DNA of 64,000 nucleotides from Collimonas fungivorans (GTDB taxonomy: Bacteria > Pseudomonadota > Gammaproteobacteria > Burkholderiales > Burkholderiaceae_D): the NCBI RefSeq assembly GCF_001584145.1, contig NZ_CP013232.1, positions 4,526,001 through 4,590,000 of the forward strand. Direction: 5' to 3'. This document shows positions 26,821 through 35,070 of the stretch, in pieces. A program made the position numbers and the translations under genes. Below the pieces are notes generated by a model. It was not told the origin of the DNA. It was given only the letters and a program-made list of their open reading frames with translations, and made no database searches. Numbering within the stretch: the stretch's first letter is position 1; each line of letters opens with the position of its first letter.

Positions 26821-28124
26821 ACCAGACCATACACGCCATCATGTCGCGCACACGTTTCAGCTACGTGTGGATCATCGTCGGCATCACTTTCCTGGTACTG
26901 CTGGCCGCTGCCGGCATCCGCGCCACGCCCTCGGTGATGATCCTGCCGCTGGAGCATGAATTCGGCTGGAGCGTCACCACCATCTCCTTCGTCATTTCGG
27001 TCAACATCGCGCTGTACGGCCTGATCGGGCCGTTTTCGGCAGCCGCCATGCAGCGCTACGGCATCCGCCCCATCGTGCTGGGAGCGCTGGTGCTGCTGGC
27101 GGTCGGCACTTTCGTCAGTACCTTCATGACCATGCCATGGCACATGGTGCTGGCCTGGGGCATCCTGGTGGGATCGGGCAGCGGCGTCGCCGCCAACACG
27201 CTGGCGGCTACTATCGTCAGCCGCTGGTTCGAGACCCGGCGCGGACTGGCCATGGGCCTGCTGACGGCCAGCTCGGCCACCGGCCAGATGGTGTTCCTGC
27301 CGCTGATGGCCTACATGGTCGAACACTACGGCTGGCGCTCGGTGGCGATACTGGTGGCTAGTGTGGCGGCACTGGCGATCCCGCTGGTGGCGATTTTCCT
27401 GCCGGAGCGGCCGCAAGACATCGGCATGAAACGCTACGGCCAGTTCGAAGACCTGCCGCCGGAAGCGGTCAGCAAATCCAAAAATCCTTTGTCCATTGCT
27501 TTCGAGGCCTTGGGCAAGGCGGTCAAGATCCGCGATTTCTGGCTGCTGTTCTTCAGCTTCTTCATTTGCGGCATGAGCACCAACGGCTACATCGGCTCGC
27601 ATTTCATTGCGATGTGCGGCGACTACGGCATTTCCGCCGTCGGCGGCGCCAGCATCCTTGCCACCATGGGCTTGCTCGACCTGTTCGGCACCACCATGTC
27701 AGGCTGGTTGTCGGACCGCTTCAATGCCCGGGTTCTGCTGTTCTGGTACTACGGCTTGCGCGGCATTGCGCTGATTTTCCTGCCGCATGCTTTCGGCCTC
27801 AGCTATTTCGGCTTGCCGGTGTTCGCCCTGTTCTATGGCCTCGACTGGATCGCCACCGTGCCGCCTACCGTGCGCCTGGCCAACGATGTGTTCGGCCGGC
27901 TGGCCGCGCCTATCGTATTCGGCTGGATCGTCGCCGGCCACCAGCTGGGCGCCGCCAGCGCCACCATGCTGGCCGGCTCGCTGCGCAACAGCCTGGGCAG
28001 CTACACCCTGTCGTCGGTATTGATGGGGGCAGCTTGCATCGTGGCTGCGGTGATGGTGTTGCGGATCAAGGGCCACCATGCCGGCGGCGACCTGATACCG
28101 GCGGTTCCGGTACCGAATCGCTAG
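26817..28124 (+). CDS. MFS transporter, 12 helices
   Basis: This 435-residue carrier has 12 hydrophobic helices and the monocarboxylate/oxalate-formate type first helices (GIRATPSVMILPLEHEFGWS) found in MFS carriers of organic anions. A central loop at about 195-225 is charged. It is translationally coupled to marR and probably exports or imports the compound sensed by it. The TAG stop codon lies within the terminal inverted repeat of the MITE-like element that follows, so insertion may have changed the last residues. Confidence 0.85.
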   Translation: MNQTIHAIMSRTRFSYVWIIVGITFLVLLAAAGIRATPSVMILPLEHEFGWSVTTISFVISVNIALYGLIGPFSAAAMQRYGIRPIVLGALVLLAVGTFVSTFMTMPWHMVLAWGILVGSGSGVAANTLAATIVSRWFETRRGLAMGLLTASSATGQMVFLPLMAYMVEHYGWRSVAILVASVAALAIPLVAIFLPERPQDIGMKRYGQFEDLPPEAVSKSKNPLSIAFEALGKAVKIRDFWLLFFSFFICGMSTNGYIGSHFIAMCGDYGISAVGGASILATMGLLDLFGTTMSGWLSDRFNARVLLFWYYGLRGIALIFLPHAFGLSYFGLPVFALFYGLDWIATVPPTVRLANDVFGRLAAPIVFGWIVAGHQLGAASATMLAGSLRNSLGSYTLSSVLMGAACIVAAVMVLRIKGHHAGGDLIPAVPVPNR

Positions 28125-28285
28125 TGGAGTGCTTCGTAAATGGGGGAGCCCCAGAAGTGCTGAATTTTTGTGCCAGGCTAGGCGCAAACCGGAGCGATAG
28201 TCGGACTATCGCGAGGATTTGCAACGACGCATGGCGCAAAAAAGCAGTGCTTATGGGGTTTCAACATTTGCGAAACACTCCACTA
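28122..28285. repeat. MITE-like palindromic element, about 164 bp
   Basis: The ends 28122-28142 and 28265-28285 are inverted copies (19 of 21 match). An inner perfect hairpin GCGATAGT/ACTATCGC with loop CGG lies near the middle, at about 28193-28211, so the whole unit folds back on itself. It contains no gene and has TA at both outer ends. It is wedged between the MFS stop codon and the convergent hydrolase stop codon. A nonautonomous mobile element or a structured repeat is inferred. Confidence 0.75.
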
Positions 28286-28289
28286 CAGT

Positions 28290-28922
28290 TCATGAGCTGA
28301 CGCTGGCCATGATATCGCTGGCCACCTGGCGTGAATTCATGATGACGGTGTGGATGGTAGGCAGCAGCTGCACCGGTATTTCTCCCAGCTGCACTTCCTT
28401 GACCGACAGGATGCCGTCGTTCGGTTCGTCGCCGAACGGCATCCAGCTGCCGCGCGGCCCTTTGATGCCGGCATACACGCGCAACGGGATATCCGGGACC
28501 GGCAAGCTATCCATGAATTCCTGGCGCGCCAGCAGCTGTCCCATCTCTCCGGTCAGCAAGCGGAACAAACGCCACTGCGCCAGCTTGATGGCATAACTTG
28601 AAGCCATGGTCGGCGGCGCCAGGAACACGCCGAGCTCGGGCGCCCGCGCCAGGCTTGGCAATACGGCACGCGTCAGCACGCAGCCCAGCGAATGGCCGAC
28701 GACGATGAAACGCTGGTCGCCGGCGCGTGCGGCAACGAATTTGCGCAAGCGCTCGACGCAGGGCAGCCAGCGTTCAAACGCAGCCGAATAGGCAAACAGG
28801 TGGGTAATCATGCCTGCCGCACGCAAGCGCCTGGCAAGCAGCAACATCGACACCGGCGTACGGCCCATGCCATGCACCAGGATGACGTGTACGCCTGCAC
28901 TACCGTCCGGATGGGCGCTCAT
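28290..28922 (-). CDS. alpha/beta hydrolase
   Basis: This 210-residue protein has the oxyanion segment VILVHGMGRTP near residue 13 and the nucleophile elbow GHSLG near residue 77; IHT near residue 193 supplies the probable catalytic His. It is lipase-like and cytoplasmic (no signal peptide). The substrate is unknown. It ends five bases from the MITE-like element. Its start is eight bases from the stop of the upstream 85-residue gene, so both are probably cotranscribed. Confidence 0.8.
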   Translation of the reverse strand: MSAHPDGSAGVHVILVHGMGRTPVSMLLLARRLRAAGMITHLFAYSAAFERWLPCVERLRKFVAARAGDQRFIVVGHSLGCVLTRAVLPSLARAPELGVFLAPPTMASSYAIKLAQWRLFRLLTGEMGQLLARQEFMDSLPVPDIPLRVYAGIKGPRGSWMPFGDEPNDGILSVKEVQLGEIPVQLLPTIHTVIMNSRQVASDIMASVSS

Positions 28923-28930
28923 TGGCAGGG

Positions 28931-29188
28931 TTATTCTTTTTTCTGCAGCTGCTTTTCAAAAGCCACATCCAGCTTGCTGATGCGCTTCGGCTTTTGCGGG
29001 CCGTAGGCGTTGACGAAGCGGACGAAGGCGTCCAGCTCCAGCGCTTCGCTCAAGCGGATCGGCGCCTCGAAACCGGCGTTCTGCGTCAGGTAAAACAATT
29101 CCTCTGCGGTCCTCACCATCGAATAGCGTACATCGGTGCTGCGGGCATTGAGACGTTCGACCGCCGCTGTGGCTCGGGTTGATCTCAT
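28931..29188 (-). CDS. hypothetical protein, 85 residues
   Basis: ATG 29186-29188 follows CAGGAGA. The protein is soluble, with a basic N-terminus (MRSTRATAAVERLN), a central helix (MVRTAEELFYLTQNAG) and a Lys-rich C-terminus. No family is recognised. It precedes the alpha/beta hydrolase by eight bases and is likely in the same operon. The upstream region holds a copy of the GTAGGGTGGGCAC palindrome. Confidence 0.65.
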   Translation of the reverse strand: MRSTRATAAVERLNARSTDVRYSMVRTAEELFYLTQNAGFEAPIRLSEALELDAFVRFVNAYGPQKPKRISKLDVAFEKQLQKKE

Positions 29189-29254
29189 TGCATTCTCCTG
29201 GTATCTACTGATACTTGCTTAAATCATGAAAACTCTTGTTTATCCATCGCTCTC

Positions 29255-29320
29255 GTAGGGTGGGCACCCGTGCCCACGCGGATGTCGACGGCACTACGTG
29301 GGCACAGGTGCCCACCCTAC
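29255..29320. repeat. GTAGGGTGGGCAC double-palindrome repeat, copy A
   Basis: The left unit (29255-29278) reads GTAGGGTGGGCAC, three bases, GTGCCCACG; the right unit (29297-29320) is its inverse, ending CCCACCCTAC. Both units are palindromes and the pair forms a larger one. Three more copies occur in the window, at 43545, 54381 and 57277. Confidence 0.9.
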
Positions 29321-29346
29321 CTCGTCTGTTATCCAACGTTCATCTT

Positions 29347-30243
29347 TTACAGTTCGCGCTGGCTGGCAAAATGGCGTCGCCGCCCGTCCAGCGGATCGAC
29401 GAAAGCGATTTCCCGCGCCAGCAGTTTCAAGGGCGCCGACAAGTCGTCGCCCTTGCAAGGATGTACATCTGGATAAAAAGCATCGTTGATGATCGGTATC
29501 CCCAATGCTGCCAAATGTACGCGCAACTGATGTTTCTTGCCGGTCAATGGCCGCAGCCGGTAGCGGCTGCAGGTTTCTCGCTGCTCGATCAGTTCGATGC
29601 GGGTCTCCGAGTTCGGCTCGCCGTCCACCTCTTGCATGCGGAAAAACGGCGTACCTTCCACCATGCGGCTGCGATATACCAGCGGCAGCACCAGGTCCGG
29701 CGCGCTCGGCGCCAGCGCCTCGTAGGTCTTGTCGACCAGCCGTTGCTGGAACAGCGACTGGTAGGCGCCACGGCTGGCCATGTCGTGGGAAAAAATCACC
29801 ACGCCGGCGGTTTCCCGGTCCAGCCGGTGGATCGGCGTCAGGTCGGCCAGGCCGGTTTCCTTCTTAAGGCGGACCAGCAAGGTCTCGTGCAGGAAACGTC
29901 CGCTCGGGATCACCGGCAGGAAATGCGGCTTGTCGGCCACCAGTATCCGTTCATCCTGGTACAGGATGGAAGCTGCAAACGGAATCGGCGTCTCGGCCGG
30001 CAATTCACGGTAATAAAAAATGCGCATGCCGCACCGGTACGGACTGTCCGGTGCCAAGCGCACGCCGTCGCCGTCAACCACTTCGCCGCGCGCCATGCGC
30101 GCCTCCCAGGTAGCGCTGGTTATGGCCGGGAACCGCTGTTCCAGGAAACTCAGCAGGTCAGGCCATTCGCCCGCCGGCAGCCACAGGTAGCTTGGCGCAA
30201 CGCCATCGATAACTGGCAACGGCGCCGGCAGCGAATGCGCCAT
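29347..30243 (-). CDS. RluA-family pseudouridine synthase
   Basis: This 298-residue enzyme isomerises uridine in rRNA or tRNA. The catalytic motif HRLDRETAGVV with its Asp lies at about residue 142, and the C-terminal RLRPLTGKKHQLRVHLAALG is the family's RNA-binding/active-site segment. The N-terminal 75 residues resemble the S4-like region of RluC/RluD. The specific target is not clear from sequence. ATG 30241-30243 overlaps the upstream acetyltransferase stop by one base, so the two are coupled. Confidence 0.87.
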   Translation of the reverse strand: MAHSLPAPLPVIDGVAPSYLWLPAGEWPDLLSFLEQRFPAITSATWEARMARGEVVDGDGVRLAPDSPYRCGMRIFYYRELPAETPIPFAASILYQDERILVADKPHFLPVIPSGRFLHETLLVRLKKETGLADLTPIHRLDRETAGVVIFSHDMASRGAYQSLFQQRLVDKTYEALAPSAPDLVLPLVYRSRMVEGTPFFRMQEVDGEPNSETRIELIEQRETCSRYRLRPLTGKKHQLRVHLAALGIPIINDAFYPDVHPCKGDDLSAPLKLLAREIAFVDPLDGRRRHFASQREL

Positions 30244-30734
30244 CACAATATCCGTTGCCAATAACCGACGTCGATCCAGCGATCGAATTTCTTGCCGACC
30301 TGGGAGAAGTGGGCCACTTTTTCATAGCCCATTTTTTCATGCAAGGCGATGCTGGCGGCGTTCGGCAGGGCAATGCCGCCGATCGCCACATGTATCGGCA
30401 ATTTCTGCAGTTCGGCGATCAGGGCGCGATATAGCGCACTGCCGAGTCCCTTGCCGGCGGCGGCAGGCGACAGGTACACCGAAGTCTCGACAGCATGCTG
30501 GTAGGCTGCGCGCGTGCGCCATTTGGTGGCATACGCGTAGCCGAGGATCTGTTCGTTCTCTGCACATACCAGCCACGGGAAGCTGGCAGTGATATCCAGG
30601 ATGCGATGTCTTATCTGTTCCGGCGTTACGGGCTCCGTTTCGAAACTGATGACGGTGTCGCGGATGTAGGGATTATAGATGTCGCAGATGGCGGCGGCAT
30701 CGTCGATGGTTGCCGGGCGGATGATATGGGTCAT
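30243..30734 (-). CDS. GNAT acetyltransferase, phosphinothricin/methionine-sulfone type
   Basis: This 163-residue N-acetyltransferase begins IRPATIDDAAAICDIYNPYI and has VSYLSP-like strand followed by AAAGKGLGSALYRALI (acetyl-CoA loop) and the C-terminal ALPNAASIALHEKMGY. It matches the Pat/YncA subgroup that acetylates methionine sulfoximine, phosphinothricin and related amino acids; the natural substrate here is unknown. One-base overlap with the downstream pseudouridine synthase gene. Confidence 0.85.
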   Translation of the reverse strand: MTHIIRPATIDDAAAICDIYNPYIRDTVISFETEPVTPEQIRHRILDITASFPWLVCAENEQILGYAYATKWRTRAAYQHAVETSVYLSPAAAGKGLGSALYRALIAELQKLPIHVAIGGIALPNAASIALHEKMGYEKVAHFSQVGKKFDRWIDVGYWQRIL

Positions 30735-30818
30735 GGCAAAAAACTCAGCTTAACAGGCGAATGTACAATCATACCGTGCATTCGCCCATGCCAGAGGGCA
30801 ACCGCCAAATAGACGGCA

Positions 30819-32711
30819 TCAGAGGCGCAAGGCGTCCTTGACCTGCTGCAGGGAAGACGGGTCTTCGATGGTGGTCAGGTCGCCCGGATCGCGTCCCTCG
30901 CAGATCGCCTGGATCGAACGGCGCAGCAGCTTGCCGGAGCGGGTTTTAGGCAGCAGGCTGACCACATATACGCGCGCCGGGCGGCCGACGCTGCCGATCT
31001 GCTTGTCGACCACGCCCATGATCTCGGCCTCCAGCGCGGCGCGTGCCTGCGCCGTATCGACCGCCAGCCTGGGAATCACAAAAGCCACCGCTACCTGCCC
31101 TTTCAGCTTGTCTTCGATGCCGACCACGGCCACCTCGGATACGTTCGGATGACTGGAAATGCTCTCTTCTATTTCGCGCGTGCCCAGCCGGTGGCCGGCG
31201 ACATTGATGACGTCGTCGGTGCGCCCGAGGATGAAGTAATAACCGTCGTCGTCGCGGATGCCCCAGTCGAAAGTTGAATAAGCCTGGTTGCGGGAACCGG
31301 GCACTTGCGTGGCCCAGTAAGTATCGATGCAGCGCTGGTCGTCGCCGTAAATGGTTTGCATGCAGCCTGGCGGCAACGGCCATTCGATCACCACCACGCC
31401 TTTTTCGTTGGCGCCGCACAGCTCGCCAGTGGTCTCGTTCAGCAACCGCACCTTATAGCCGTACATCGGCAGGCCGGGGCTGCCAAGCTTGCTCGGCTTG
31501 GCCTCGACATTCTTGGCGATGGTCATGATCGGCCAACCTGATTCGGTCTGCCAGTAATTGTCGATGACGGGCACGCCGAGCGCCGACGAAATCCAGCTGG
31601 AGGTGGTTTCGTCCAGCGGCTCGCCGGCCAGGTATAACGCCTGCAGCGAAGACAAATCATATTTCCGCATCAGTTCAGGCGGCTGTTTTTTCAGCACCCG
31701 GATTGCAGTCGGCGCCGAGAACATGCGTGTCACCTTGTATTTTTCGGCGATGCCCCACCAGACGCCAGCGTCCGGACGGATCGGCAACCCCTCGTACAGC
31801 ACCGTCGCCATGCCGGCAATCAGCGGACCGTAAACGATGTATGAATGTCCGACCACCCAGCCAATGTCGGAGGTACAGAAAAACGTTCCCCCCGGCTTGC
31901 TGCAAAAGATGGTGTCCATGGAAGTCGCCAGCGCCACCGCATAACCGCCGACATCGCGCTGCACGCCCTTGGGCTTGCCGGTGGTGCCGGAGGTATACAG
32001 GATATAAGAAGCTTCGTTCGACTCCAGCCAGACCACCGGCACTTTGGCGTCCATATGCAGCTGGCGCTGTTCGGCATAATCCACATCGCGGCCGGCGGTC
32101 GTTGCCATGGCGGCCAGGCCGCGATTGACCATCAAGACATGCGCCGGTTTGTGCCGCGCCAGCTTGATCGCCTCGTCCAGCAAACCCTTGTAGGGCAAGA
32201 TCTTGCCGGCGCGCGAACCGGCGTCGGCGGAAACGATCAGCTTGGGCGTTGCATCGTCGATGCGGCTGGCCAGGCTGTTCGAGGCGAAACCGCCGAACAC
32301 CACCGAATGGATGGCGCCGATGCGAGCGCAAGCCAGCATGGCGAACACCGCCTCGGCGATCATCGGCATGTAGATCAGGACCCGGTCGCCGCGTCCCACG
32401 CCCAGTCCCTGCATGACGGCGGCGGCGCGATTGACCTCTGCCTGCAGCTCGCGGAAGGAATAGGTTTTTTCGGTATTGGTTTCGGTCGACACCGCGATCA
32501 GGGCGGCCTGGTCGCCGCGTGTCGCCACCCAGCGGTCCACCGCGTTGTGGCACAGGTTGGTGGCGCCGTCGACAAACCACCTGGCGAACGGCGGCCGGCT
32601 GCCGTCGAGGACTTGCGAAAACGGGTGGTGCCAGTCGATACGCCTGGCTTGTTCGGCCCAGAAAGTGGACGGATCGTCGACCGAGCGCTGGTAAAAGGTG
32701 GCAAAACTCAT
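30819..32711 (-). CDS. prpE: propionyl-CoA synthetase
   Basis: This 630-residue adenylate-forming enzyme activates propionate to propionyl-CoA. The AMP-binding motif YTSGTTGKPKGVQRD lies near residue 238, and the C-terminal KTRSGKLLRR holds the catalytic lysine that acetyltransferases can block in this family. N-terminal YQRSVDDPSTFWAEQA is typical of PrpE rather than AcsA. GAGGAG precedes the start. It is next to prpD on the same strand, which supports propionate catabolism through the methylcitrate cycle. Confidence 0.93.
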   Translation of the reverse strand: MSFATFYQRSVDDPSTFWAEQARRIDWHHPFSQVLDGSRPPFARWFVDGATNLCHNAVDRWVATRGDQAALIAVSTETNTEKTYSFRELQAEVNRAAAVMQGLGVGRGDRVLIYMPMIAEAVFAMLACARIGAIHSVVFGGFASNSLASRIDDATPKLIVSADAGSRAGKILPYKGLLDEAIKLARHKPAHVLMVNRGLAAMATTAGRDVDYAEQRQLHMDAKVPVVWLESNEASYILYTSGTTGKPKGVQRDVGGYAVALATSMDTIFCSKPGGTFFCTSDIGWVVGHSYIVYGPLIAGMATVLYEGLPIRPDAGVWWGIAEKYKVTRMFSAPTAIRVLKKQPPELMRKYDLSSLQALYLAGEPLDETTSSWISSALGVPVIDNYWQTESGWPIMTIAKNVEAKPSKLGSPGLPMYGYKVRLLNETTGELCGANEKGVVVIEWPLPPGCMQTIYGDDQRCIDTYWATQVPGSRNQAYSTFDWGIRDDDGYYFILGRTDDVINVAGHRLGTREIEESISSHPNVSEVAVVGIEDKLKGQVAVAFVIPRLAVDTAQARAALEAEIMGVVDKQIGSVGRPARVYVVSLLPKTRSGKLLRRSIQAICEGRDPGDLTTIEDPSSLQQVKDALRL

Positions 32712-32837
32712 GCTGTCTCCTCGTTTCTTTTAAAGAACCGCAGGGCGTAAACACTCCCGGTCCGGCTGCGCATGCTTCTATGGCATGTTTTCCGGCAGCT
32801 GTCGCAAATGCACCCCGTCATGGCGGGCGCCGTTTCT

Positions 32838-34289
32838 TTAGATCACATACAGGTCAACATACTCGTTGACCGCCATGCCTTCCAGCTTTTTCTGGTCCAG
32901 CGAAACTTCCAGGATCCTCTGCTGCTGTTTGACCGACAGCTGACGCGCCAGGTTGATCTTGAACTTGGCTTCCAGCAGCGGGATGCCATCCTCGCGGCGA
33001 CGTGCATGGCCGATCGGATATTCGACCACGATTTCCTTGAGTTTCGTGCCATCCTTGAATTCGACCGTCAGCGCATTGGCGATCGAACGCTTCTTGGGAT
33101 CGTGGTAATCCTTTGTGAAAGCCTTGTCTTCGACGCAGACGATCTTGCCGCGCAAGGCGTCGATGCGCTTGTCGGCGGCAATCTTGTCTTCATAATCGCC
33201 GGCCGTCAGGCGACCGAAAATCAGCGGCACGGCTACCATGTACTGGATGCAGTGGTCGCGGTCGGCCGGGTTGTTGAGCGGGCCCTTCTTGTCGATGATG
33301 CGGATGCAGGCTTCGTGGGTGCGGATGGTTATCTGCTTGATGTCTGCCACCGGCTTGCCGGACTTGGCCAGTTCCGCATGCAAGCTCATCGCCGCTTCCA
33401 CTGCGGTCTGCGCATGGAACTCGGCCGGGAAGGAAATCTTGAACAGCACGTTTTCCATCACATACGATGCGTACTTGCGCTGAAACTTGAATGGCTGGCC
33501 TTTGAACAGCACGTCGTAGAAACCCCAGGTCTTGGCGGTCAGCACCGATGGATAGCCCATTTCGCCGCTTTTGGCGATCAGGGCCAGGCGCACCGCGCGC
33601 GAGGTGGCGTCGCCGGCGGCCCAGGATTTGCGCGAACCGGTGTTCGGCGCATGGCGATAGGTACGCAGCGGCTGGCCGTCGACCCATGCCAGCGACACTG
33701 CATTGAGTATTTCCTCGCGGTTCAGATCCATCATTTCCGCAACCACCGCAGTCGAAGCGACCTTGACCAGCACCACATGGTCCAGGCCGACCTCGTTGAA
33801 GGAATTCTCCAGTGCGATGCAGCCGTGGATTTCGTGCGCCTTGATCATCGCGGCCAGCACGTCTTTCATCTTCAGCGGCTTCTTGCCGGCGGCGACGGCA
33901 TTGCGCGAGAGCCAGTCAGCTGTGGCCAGGATGCCGCCCAGGTTGTCGGATGGATGGCCCCATTCCGCAGCCAGCCAGGTATCGTTGAAATCCAGCCAGC
34001 GGATCATGGCGCCGATGTTGAAGGCAGCCTGGACCGGATCGAGCTGGAACTGCGTGCCCGGCACCCTGGCGCCGTTAGGCACCACGGTTCCCGCCACGAC
34101 AGGCCCCATCAGCTTCTTGCAGGCCGGGTATTCCAGCGCTTCCAGGCCGCAGCCCAGGGTATCGATCAGGCAGTTGCGGGCGGTATCGTAGGCAACCTTG
34201 GAAGTGATCTTGTACCTGGTCACGTAGTCGACGATATCGACCAGTACTTTGTCGTATTTCGGGCGGACGTTGGAGATATGAGCGGACAT
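32838..34289 (-). CDS. prpD: 2-methylcitrate dehydratase
   Basis: This 483-residue protein, the same length as E. coli PrpD, dehydrates 2-methylcitrate to cis-methylaconitate. MIRWLDFNDTWLAAEWGHPSDN near residue 100 holds conserved MmgE/PrpD residues, and AAGDATSRAVRLA is also typical. The frame is open 75 bases upstream of ATG 34287-34289, but that extension has no start signal. prpB and prpC are not adjacent, so the cycle genes are split. A 126-base gap separates it from prpE. Confidence 0.93.
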   Translation of the reverse strand: MSAHISNVRPKYDKVLVDIVDYVTRYKITSKVAYDTARNCLIDTLGCGLEALEYPACKKLMGPVVAGTVVPNGARVPGTQFQLDPVQAAFNIGAMIRWLDFNDTWLAAEWGHPSDNLGGILATADWLSRNAVAAGKKPLKMKDVLAAMIKAHEIHGCIALENSFNEVGLDHVVLVKVASTAVVAEMMDLNREEILNAVSLAWVDGQPLRTYRHAPNTGSRKSWAAGDATSRAVRLALIAKSGEMGYPSVLTAKTWGFYDVLFKGQPFKFQRKYASYVMENVLFKISFPAEFHAQTAVEAAMSLHAELAKSGKPVADIKQITIRTHEACIRIIDKKGPLNNPADRDHCIQYMVAVPLIFGRLTAGDYEDKIAADKRIDALRGKIVCVEDKAFTKDYHDPKKRSIANALTVEFKDGTKLKEIVVEYPIGHARRREDGIPLLEAKFKINLARQLSVKQQQRILEVSLDQKKLEGMAVNEYVDLYVI

Positions 34290-34365
34290 TGTTTTCCTTG
34301 ACGATGAAAAATCAAACCAACAATTGAAGCCGAGAGACCAAAACCAACTGCCTGCCCTGCTCAAG

Positions 34366-34773
34366 TCATCCGCGCAGCTTGCATTCGTTGGCCAGCTGCT
34401 GCCCCAGCTTGGAATTGAGCAGCATCGACTTGGCCGGGATCTGGATCCACACCAGGCCGCTGGCCTTGTCTTCCAGGCGCACCGCGCCGGTGGTGGTGCT
34501 GACCGTGGTCATGGTGTAGCTGCGGCCCTTCCAGGACAGCTTGACGTCGCTGCCGGCGCCGCCGGCCAGGTCGACCCGGTTCCCCAGTTCGCAATAGAAA
34601 TTACCGGTCAGCAGGCTGGCTGCCGGCGTCGGCTCCAGCTTCAGAAGATTCGGCAAGGTCGGCTGCGGCTTGGTGTCGGCCAGCGGCACGCTGGAACCGC
34701 AGGCGGCCAGCAAAGCGGCGAGTGTCACGGCAGAAGCGATGCGGCAAGTGTTCAATGCATTAAAAGCGATCAT
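34366..34773 (-). CDS. lipoprotein of unknown function
   Basis: This 135-residue protein starts at ATG 34771-34773; the signal peptide ends in the lipobox LLAAC (Cys about 24), so it is membrane-anchored. The mature part has a Pro-rich linker and then a small domain containing FYCELGNRVDL, WKGRSYTMTTV and a closing ECKLRG, where two cysteines could form a disulfide. This resembles lysozyme-inhibitor-like (MliC) beta folds, but that is only a resemblance. The longer open frame upstream would bury the signal peptide and is rejected. Confidence 0.6.
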   Translation of the reverse strand: MIAFNALNTCRIASAVTLAALLAACGSSVPLADTKPQPTLPNLLKLEPTPAASLLTGNFYCELGNRVDLAGGAGSDVKLSWKGRSYTMTTVSTTTGAVRLEDKASGLVWIQIPAKSMLLNSKLGQQLANECKLRG

Positions 34774-35038
34774 ATGGTCCCGGCCCAAAGGCGTTAAATA
34801 AGCGGATAGTTTCCCTCGCTTGTGCAATGGAAACATCTATTGGCTCGCTCCTGCGTCGGTATTGCCATTTTGCATACAGACGCTATTTACGTTTGCCAAT
34901 CGGGACAAATTTTAAATCTTCTGGGCCCGCATGATTCGCCGATGCGCGAATAATCTTGTAATCTTTTTTTTCGGCAATGTGCACCGCCCACCAAAAGCGC
35001 GGGCAATCGCGGACAGGGATGCAAATGGAGAGGATAAC

Positions 35039-35059
35039 AGGACCGGAGAACCCGGTCCT
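35039..35059 (-). terminator. weak hairpin after ntrC
   Basis: AGGACCGG at 35039-35046 is inverted at 35052-35059 with a five-base loop, 11 bases past the ntrC stop. The minus strand continues GTTATCC without a real T-run, so termination is plausible but weak. Confidence 0.45.
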
Positions 35060-35070
35060 GCCGGGAGGCG

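Noticed and set aside
30819..34289. Complete prp methylcitrate operon
   Set aside because: Only prpE and prpD are present; neighbouring genes are not prpB, prpC, acnD or prpF.
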